Program-made: the position numbers and the translations under genes | Shown here: positions 56,899-64,000 of the stretch, piece after piece | How positions within the stretch are numbered: the stretch's first letter is position 1 | Layout: each line of letters opens with the position of its first letter | Assembly: GCA_023055505.1 (NCBI GenBank) | Contig: JALIRH010000100.1 | Coordinates: 372,001-436,000, forward strand | Source of the DNA: Callipepla californica brunnescens | Taxonomy: Eukaryota; Chordata; Aves; Galliformes; Odontophoridae | Direction: 5' to 3' | DNA: 64,000 nt | The notes under the pieces: model-generated | Told to the model about the DNA's origin: nothing | What the model saw: the letters and a program-made list of their open reading frames with translations, nothing else | Database searches by the model: none

Positions 56899-59800
56899 AT
56901 GAGGAGGCTATGGGGAGGATATGAGGCAGCTATGGGGTGGCTATGGGGCGGCTATGGGGCTGCAGTAAGGCAGGTATGGGGCAGAAATGAGGCAGCCACG
57001 GGGCAGCAGTGGGGCAGCTATGGGGCAGCTATGGGACAGAAGTGGGGCAGCTCTAAGGGTAGCCATGGGGCAGTTATGGGGCAACAGTGGGGCAGGTATG
57101 GGGCGGCTATTAGGCAGCCATCAAGCAGCTATGAGGCAGTAGTGGGGCAGCTATGAGGAAGCAGTGATGGAGCTATGGAGTAGCAGTGAGGCAGCTATAA
57201 GGAGGCTATGGGAGGCTATGGGGCAGCTATGGTGCATCAGTGAGGAAGCTATGGGGCGGCTTTGGGGCAGCATTTTGGCAGCTATGGGGCAGCAGTGGGA
57301 CAGCTATGAGGAGGCTATGGGGAAGCTATGTGGCAGCAGAGAGCTAGCTATGGGGCAGCTATGAGGAGGCTAAGGGGAGGCTATGGGGCAGCTATAGAGC
57401 GCCTATGTGGCAGTAGTTGGGCAGATATAAGGCAGCAGTGGGGCAGCTATGGGGCGGGAATTAGGCAGCCATGGGGCACGTATGGGGCAGCAGTGAGGTA
57501 GCTATGGGGCAGCTATGGGTCAGCTATGAGGAGGTTATGGGGAGGCAATGGAGCAGCAGTGGGGCAGATATGGGACGGTTATTAAGAGGCTATGTGGCAG
57601 CTATGGGGCATTAGTGGGGCAGCTACGGGGAAGTAGTGGGGCAGATATGGGGCAGCAGTGAGGCAGCTATGGGGTAGCTATGAGAAAGCTATGGGGCAGC
57701 AGTGAGGAAGTAGTGAGGCAGCTATGAGAAGGCTGTGGGGAAGCTATGGGGCAGCTATGGGGCACCAGTGAGGCAGATATGGGGCACCAGTGAGGCAGCT
57801 ATAGGGAGGCTACGGGGCAGCAGTGAGGGAGTAGAGAGTCAAATATGGGGCATTAGTGCGGCAGCTATGGGACATTAGTGGGGCAGTTATGAGGAGGCTA
57901 TGGGGAGGCTATGGAGCAGCTATGGGGCAGCTATAGGGCAGCAGGGAGGTAGCAATGGGGCAGCAGTTGGGAAGCTATGATGAGGCTATGGTGAGTCTAC
58001 GGGGCAGCTATGGTACACCAGTGAGGCAGCCATGGGGCAGCTATGGTACACCAGTGAGGCAGCCATGGGGCAGCTATGGGGCAGCCATGGGACAGTTATG
58101 AGGAGGCTGTGGGGAAGCTATGGGGCAGCTATGGGGCAGCAATGAGGAGGGTATGGAGAGGCTATGGGGCAGCTATGGTGCAACAGTGAGGCAGCTATGG
58201 GGTAGCTTTGAGGAGGCTGTGGGGAGGATATAGGGTAGATATGTGGCAACGGTGAGGTAGCTATGGGGAAGCTATGGGGCAGCAATGAGGGAGTAGTCGG
58301 TCAGCTATGGGGCATTAGTGCTGCAGCTATGGGGCCGAGTGGGGCAGTTAAGAGGAGGCTATGGGGAGGCTATGGGGCAGCTATCGGACAGCATTGAGCT
58401 AGCTTTAGAACAGCTATGAGGAGGCTATGGGGCAGATATGGGGCAGCAGTCGGGCAGCTATGGGGCGGATATGGAGCAGCAGTGGGGCAGGTATGGGGCA
58501 GTAGTAAGACAGCTATGTGGCAGCAGTGGGGCAGATATGAGGAGGCTATGAGGAGGCTATGGGGCGGCTATGAAGCAGCAGTGAGGCAGTTATGAGGCGG
58601 CTATGGGTCAGATATGTGGCAGCAGTGAAGCAGCTATGGTGCGGCTATAAGGCAGCCATGGGGCAGCTATGGGTTAGCAGTGAGTCAGCTATGGGGCAGC
58701 AGTTGGGCAGCTATGAGGAGGCTATGGGGCAGCTATGGAGCAGATTTGAAACAGCTTTGGGGCGGCTGTGGGGCAGTAGTTTGGCAGCTATGAGGCAGCA
58801 GTTGGGCAGCAGTTGGGGCAGTAGTGACGCAGCTATGTGGCAGCTCAGGAGAGGCTATGGGGCAGCTATGGGGCATTAGTGGGGCAGCGATGGGGAAGTA
58901 GTGGGGCAGATATGGGGCAGCAGTGAGGCAGCTATGGGGTAGCTATTGGGCAGTAGTGGGGAAGCAGTGAGGCAGCTATGGGGCAGCAGTTGGGCAGCTA
59001 TAAAGAGGCTATGGAGAGGCTGTGCGGCAGCTATGGTGCATCAGTGAGGAAGCTATGGGGCGTCTTTAGGGCAGCAGTTTGACAGCTATGAGGCAGTCAC
59101 GGGGCAGCTATGGGACAGCAGTGGGACAGCTATGAGGAGGCTAGAGGGCAGCTATGGGGCAGCTATGAGGAGGCTATGGGGAGGCTATGGGGCAGGTATA
59201 TAGTGGCTATGTGGCAGTAGTCGGGCAGATATAAGGCATCAATGGGGCAGCAGTGGGGCAGCTATTGGGCGGCTATTAGGCAGCCATGGGGCGGCTATGG
59301 GGCAGCAGGGAGGTAGCAATGGGGCAGCAGTGGAGCAGCTATGATGAGGCTATGGCGAGGCTCTGGGGCAGCTATGGTGCACCAGTGAGGCAGCTATTGG
59401 GTAGCTATGAAGAGGCTGTGGGGAGGCTATGGGGCAGATATGTGGCAACGTTGAGGTAGCTATTGAGAAGCTATGGGGCAGCAGTGAGGCAGTAGTGGGT
59501 CAGCTATGGGGCATTAGTGCTGCAGCTATGGGGCCGCAGTGGGGCATCTAAGAGGAAGCTATAGGGAGGCTATGGGGCAGCTATGGGGCAGCAGTGAGCT
59601 AGCTATAGAACAGCTATGAGGAGGCTATGGGGCAGCTATGGAGCAGATTTGAAACAGCTTTGGGGCGGCTATGGGGCAGTAGTTTGGCAGCTATGAGGCA
59701 GCAGTTGGGCAGCTATGGGGCAGTAGTGAGGCAGCTATGTGGCGGCTCAGGAGAGGCTATGGGGCAGCTATGGGGCATTAGTGGGGCAGCTATGGGGAAG

Positions 59801-61697
59801 TAGTGGGGCAGGTAAGGGGCAGAAGTGAGGCAGCTATGAGGTAGCTATGAGGAGGCTATGGGGCAGTAGTGGGGAAGCAGTGAGGCAGCTATGGGGCAGC
59901 AGTTGGGCAGCTATGAGGAGGCTATGGGGAGGCTATGGGGCAGCAGTGAGGCAGTTTTGGGGCACCAGTGAGGCAGCTATGGGGAGGCTATGGGGCAGCC
60001 ATGGGGTACGTCTGGGGCACCAGTGAGGCAGCTAGGGGCAGCAGTGAGGCAGCTATGGGGAGGCTATGGGGCAGCAGTGAGGCAGTAGTGGGTCAGCTAT
60101 GGGGCATAAGTGCTGCAGCTATGGGGCTGCAGTGGGGCAGCTAAGAGGAAGCTATGGGGAGGCTATGGGGCAGCTATTGTGCATCAGTGAGGAAGCTACG
60201 AGGCGGCAATGGGGCAGCAGTTTTGCAGTTATGAGGCAGCTATGGGGCAGCAGTGAGGCAGCTATGAGGAGACTATGGGGAGGCTATGGGGCAGAAGTGG
60301 GGCAGCTATGGGGTAGCCATGGGGCAGCCATCAAACGGCTATGGGGCAGCAGTGGGGCAGCTAAGAGGAGGCTATGGACCAGCTATGGGGCGGCTACAAG
60401 GCAGCCATGGGGCAACTATGGGCAAACAGTGAGAGAGCTATGAGGAGGCTATGGGTAGGCTATAGGGCAGGTATTGGACAGCTATGAGGCAGCCATGGTG
60501 CAGCTATGGGGCAGCAGTGGGGCAGCAATGGGGCGGCTATTAGGCAGCCATGGGGTGGCAATGGGACACCAGTGAGACATCTATGGGGTGGATATGTAGC
60601 AGCAGTGGGGCAGGTATGGGGCAGTAGTGGGGTAGCTATGAGGAGGCTACGGGGCAACTATGGGGCAGCAGAGAGGCAGCGATGGGACAGGTATGAGGAG
60701 GCTATGGGGAGACTACGGGGCAGCTATGAAGCTGCAGTGAGGCAGCTATGGGGCGGCTATGGGGAGGCTATGGGGCAGCTATGGAAAAGCTATGAGGCAA
60801 CCATGGGGCTGCAGTTGGGCATCTCTGGGGCTGCATTGAGGAAGCTATGGGGCAGCTCCGAGGAGCCTATGCAGCAGCTATGGAGCGGCTATGAGGCAGC
60901 TATGGGGCAGGTATGAGGCAGCCATGGGGCGGCTGTGGGGCAGCAGTGAGGCAGCTATGAAGAGGCTATGGGGAGGCTATGGGGCAGCAGTGGGGCAGCT
61001 ACGGGGCGGCTATGAGGCAGCCATTGGGCATCTAAGGGGCAGCAGTGGGGCAGCTATAAAGAGGCTATGGGGAGGCTATGGGGCAGCTATGGTGCATCAG
61101 TGAGGAAGCTATGGGGCGTCAATGGGGCAGCAGTTTGACAGCTATGAGGCAGCCACGGGGCAGCTATGGGGCAGCAGTGGGAAGCTATGAGGAGGCTATA
61201 GGGCAGCTATGGGGCAGCTCTGAGGAGGCTATGGGGAGGCTATGGAGCAGCTATGGGGCAGCAGTGAGGAAGCTATGGGGTGGCTATGGGGCGGCTATGA
61301 GGCAGCTATGGGGTAGCAGTGAGACAGCTATGAGGAGGCTACGGGGAGGCTATAGGGCAGTTATGGGGCGGGTATTAGACAGCCATGGGGCGGCTATGGG
61401 GCAGCAGGGAGGTAGCAATGGGGCAGCAGTGGGGCAGCTATGATGAGGCTATGGCGAGGCTCTGGGGCAGCTATGGTGCACCAGTGAGGCAGCTATTGGG
61501 TAGCTATGAGGAGGCTGTGGGGAGGCTATGGGGCAGATATGCGGCAACGGTGAGGCAGCTATTGGGAAGCTATGGGGCAGCAGTGAGGCAGTAGTGGGTC
61601 AGCGATGGGGCAGCAGTGAGGCAGCTATGGGGCTGCAGTGGGGCATCTAAGAGGAAGCTATGGCGAGGCTATGGGGCAGCTATGGGGCAGCAATCGG
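56899..61697 (+). repeat. 11-bp satellite array, copy 2 right arm
   Basis: Counterpart of 6138-11597, shorter by about 660 bp, mainly one deletion near 59990 of a size equal to 61 units. It ends at the same base of ERV-A RNase H as copy 1. Confidence 0.95.
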
Positions 61698-62391
61698 GCT
61701 TTCCCACAAAGCGACACAATCCATCTGTGAACAGGGCGTATCTCTTTTCATCTTCTGTTAGTTCATTATATGGTGAGGCTTCTTTAGCACGTGACACCTC
61801 CTCTGCTGGTGTTGTTCCAAACTTTTTACCTTCAGGCCAGTCCATGATCACCTCCAGGATTCCTGAACGCTTGGGGTTCCCCATCCGAGCTCGCTGTGTA
61901 ATCAGCGCAATCCACTTACTCCAAGTGGCATCAGTAGCATGATGGGTAGAGGGAACTGTTCCTTTAAACATCCAGTTCAGTACTGGCAGTCGAGGTGCCA
62001 GAAGGAGCTGCGTTTCAGTACCGATTACTTCAGAAGCAGCTCGAACCCCCTGATATGCGGCTAAGATCTCCTTCTCAGTTGGAGTGTAGCGCTCCTCAGA
62101 CCCCCTGTATGCTCGACTCCAGAAACCAAGGGGTCGGCCTCGGGTCTCTCCAGAAGCTCTTTGCCACAAACTCCAAGTGGGACCTTCCTTTCCAGCAGCA
62201 GTGTAGAGGATGTTCTTTACATCCTGTCCCGTCCGCACTGGCCCCAGGGCCACGGCACGGGCTATCTCCTGCTTCATTTGCTCAAAAGCCTGCTGCTGCT
62301 CAGGGCCCCACACAAAATCATTCTTCTTCCAGAGGTCACCTGATAAAGGGGGCTCACAATGAGGCTGTAGTTTGGAACATGCAGTCTCCAA
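61698..62391 (-). pseudogene. ERV-A copy 2: RT connection and start of RNase H
   Basis: As for 11598-12291; ends in the same satellite junction after the ALFTDG motif. Confidence 0.85.
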
Positions 62392-63227
62392 AATCCCACT
62401 ACACCCAGAAAAGCTTGGCTCTCTGTCTTACTGGTGGGTGGAGACATGGCAGTAATTTTGTCAATCCCATCTGTTGGGATGTGACGATGTCCATCTTGCC
62501 ACTTTATGCCTAGGAACTGAATTTCTTGTGCAGGTCCTTTCACTTTGCTTCGCTTAATAGCGAAGCCAGCTCGCAGGAGGATCTGGATTATTGTCTCTCC
62601 TTTCTTAAAAACTTCCTCTGCTGTATTGCCCCATACAGCAATATCATCGATGTACTGCAGATGCTCAGGAGCAGCACCCTGTTCCAATGCAGTTTGGATC
62701 AACCCATGGCAAATGGTTGGGCTGTGCTTCCACCCCTGGGGCAAACGGTTCCAGGTGTACTGAACGCCTCTCCAGGTGAAGGCAAACTGTGGCCTGCATT
62801 CTGTGGCCAAGGGAATTGAAAAGAAGGCGTTAGCAATGTCAATGGTGGCATACCACTTGGCTGCTTTTGACTCCAGTTCATACTGGAGTTGAAGCATGTC
62901 TGGCACAGCAGCACTCAGTGGAGGTGTGACTTCGTTCAGGCCACGGTAATCTACCGTCAACCTCCATTCTCCGTTGGCTTTACGCACTGGCCATATGGGG
63001 CTGTTAAACGGGGAGTGAGTTTTGCTGATCACTCCCTGGCTCTCTAGCTGACGAATCAGATGATGAATGGGGAGCAAGGAATCCCTGTTGGTGCGGTACT
63101 GCCGTCTGTGCACCGTTTTTGTAGCAATTGGTACCTGTTGCTCCTCCACTTGTAGCAACCCCACAACAGATGGATCTTCTGACAGGCCAGGTAAAACAGA
63201 TAGTTGCTTAATGCTATCTGTGTCCAC
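62274..63227 (-). pseudogene. ERV-A copy 2: reverse transcriptase
   Basis: As for 12174-13127, with YIDD and LPQGWKHSPTICH preserved and one residue changed after GIKWQDG. Confidence 0.9.
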
Positions 63228-63251
63228 AGTAGCTATTCCAAAAGCCCATCG

Positions 63252-63493
63252 CTACCCCTTGGGATCCTTAAAGTGCCCCCTTCTGAGATAGTCTATACCA
63301 AGTATGCGTGGGGCCCCCTGTCCAATCACTATAAGATGCTTCTGCCAGTCTTTACCCGTGAGGCTTATTTCTGCCTCCAGCACAGACAATTCCTGAAAGC
63401 CGCCAGTCACTCCAGAGAGATGAATCAATTCTGCCCCTTTATAACTTGAAGGCGTTAGAGTACATTGTGCACCAGTATCCACCAGTGCCTCCT
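63252..63493 (-). pseudogene. ERV-A copy 2: protease
   Basis: As for 13152-13393; same DTGA motif and same flanking stops. Confidence 0.85.
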
Positions 63494-63686
63494 ATTTCTG
63501 TGGGTTTGATGTGCCAGGCCACCGAATCCACACAGTCCAATACACTCTATTATCCCTCTCCCTCCTCTGGCTGAGGGCAGGGCCCCTCTATTCATTACCT
63601 GTAGTGACGGGAACAACTTCGCTGGTAGTTGGTCTGTGTTGTAATTCTCTCACCCGTACTCGCAGTGCAGGGGTGGGTTTTTGATG

Positions 63687-64000
63687 TCATTCCTTCATAT
63701 CTTCTCCATTTGCACGTAAGTAACTCCACAAAGCCGCACGCGACATGAAGTTAGTGAAGTTAGTGCTGTCATTTGCTCGAGCAGGATGGCGTTTGCTTCT
63801 GATAGCTGCAACCGATTCAACCCTATCAATCAGTTGGGATAATTTTCCCAGTATATCTTCCATTTGTCCTTCTAACTTTGATATGGCTGAAATGGACGCG
63901 TATGGCGGCGGAAATTTTTGTTTGAAGTTTTGAAGTGTAAGAATTAGTTCAAAAACTGGGGGTTTTCTGTCTTGGTCCTCATATCTGTTGAACGTTGTCA
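63687..64000 (-). pseudogene. ERV-A copy 2: gag-like C-terminal part
   Basis: The C-terminal ~100 codons of the gag-like frame seen at 13587-14717, cut by the window end. One base differs near 63899. Confidence 0.75.

Larger units (their letters stand above)
50220..64000 (+). repeat. Segmental duplication, copy 2
   Basis: Direct repeat of 1-13900. Relative to copy 1 it gains a net 480 bp near 52800-53800 through an internal tandem duplication (the phrase GGCTATAGGGCAGCAGTGG occurs at 52801 and 53303). It also gains one 75-bp minisatellite unit in the CpG island and 11 bp after it, and loses about 671 bp near 59990. It runs off the end of the window within gag. Confidence 0.95.
61698..64000 (-). 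mobile_element. ERV-A, copy 2 (runs off the window)
   Basis: Same truncated ERV as at 11598, with identical left junction to the satellite, the same RT/RNase H frame break and the same stops around the protease. Only about six base differences from copy 1 were counted, including Gln to Arg, Arg to Trp and Asn to Lys in the RNase H-side frame and one Arg to His in RT. The shared lesions mean it was already inactive when duplicated. Confidence 0.9.

Overview
The window is nuclear DNA of a bird, most likely a galliform close to chicken. The evidence is a CR1 LINE reverse-transcriptase fragment, three avian-type endogenous retroviruses (ERVs), vertebrate TTAGGG-type arrays, and four exons of a vertebrate XPO1 (CRM1/exportin-1) relative. 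Most of the sequence is tandem repeat. This fits a subtelomeric, microchromosomal or sex-chromosome heterochromatic region, but the window alone cannot name the chromosome. Nothing prokaryotic is present, and no intact host protein-coding gene was found.

Layout, left part: an 8-bp satellite (GTCAGAAT/GTCACAAT, 1-1230); an 11-bp satellite (GCAGCTATGGG, 1231-11597) interrupted by a CpG island with ETS and YY1-like sites (5301-6137); a minus-strand class III (ERVL-like) ERV with tRNA-Lys primer site, truncated inside RNase H by the satellite (11598-16015) and inserted into a CR1 copy (16016-~16535); then a partial XPO1-like gene with four exons, canonical splice sites and one in-frame stop (16710-19423).

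Middle part: four degenerate telomere-like arrays of alternating polarity: TTAGGG (20161-21545), CCCTAA (24146-26275), TTAGGG (26276-27765) and a 10-kb CCCTAA array (35776-45712). Between the first two lies the 5' half of a gammaretrovirus-like ERV (LTR, tRNA-His primer site, gag, protease). Between the third and fourth lie the 3' half of a class II-like ERV (pol, env, PPT, LTR), a 10-bp satellite whose higher-order units carry CTCF-like motifs (32276-34255), a C-rich minisatellite, a second promoter-like CpG region and a truncated LTR related to that of the first ERV.

Right part: the 8-bp satellite returns (45713-51450), interrupted by two insertions with clear 5-bp target duplications (46695-47617 and 48799-49131). 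From 50220 to the end the first 13.9 kb of the window are repeated in direct orientation at about 50.1-50.2 kb distance, with over 99% identity in non-satellite parts. The window therefore looks like one ~50-kb unit of a tandem macro-repeat plus the start of the next, or a recent segmental duplication. All ERV coding regions are broken by stops, frameshifts or truncations. The long reading frames seen across the satellites are translations of repeats, not genes. The features most worth follow-up are the duplication, the shared G-run/7-nt-loop design of the satellites, the CTCF-like higher-order units, the XPO1-like remnant, and a membrane-protein-like frame in the ERV leader.
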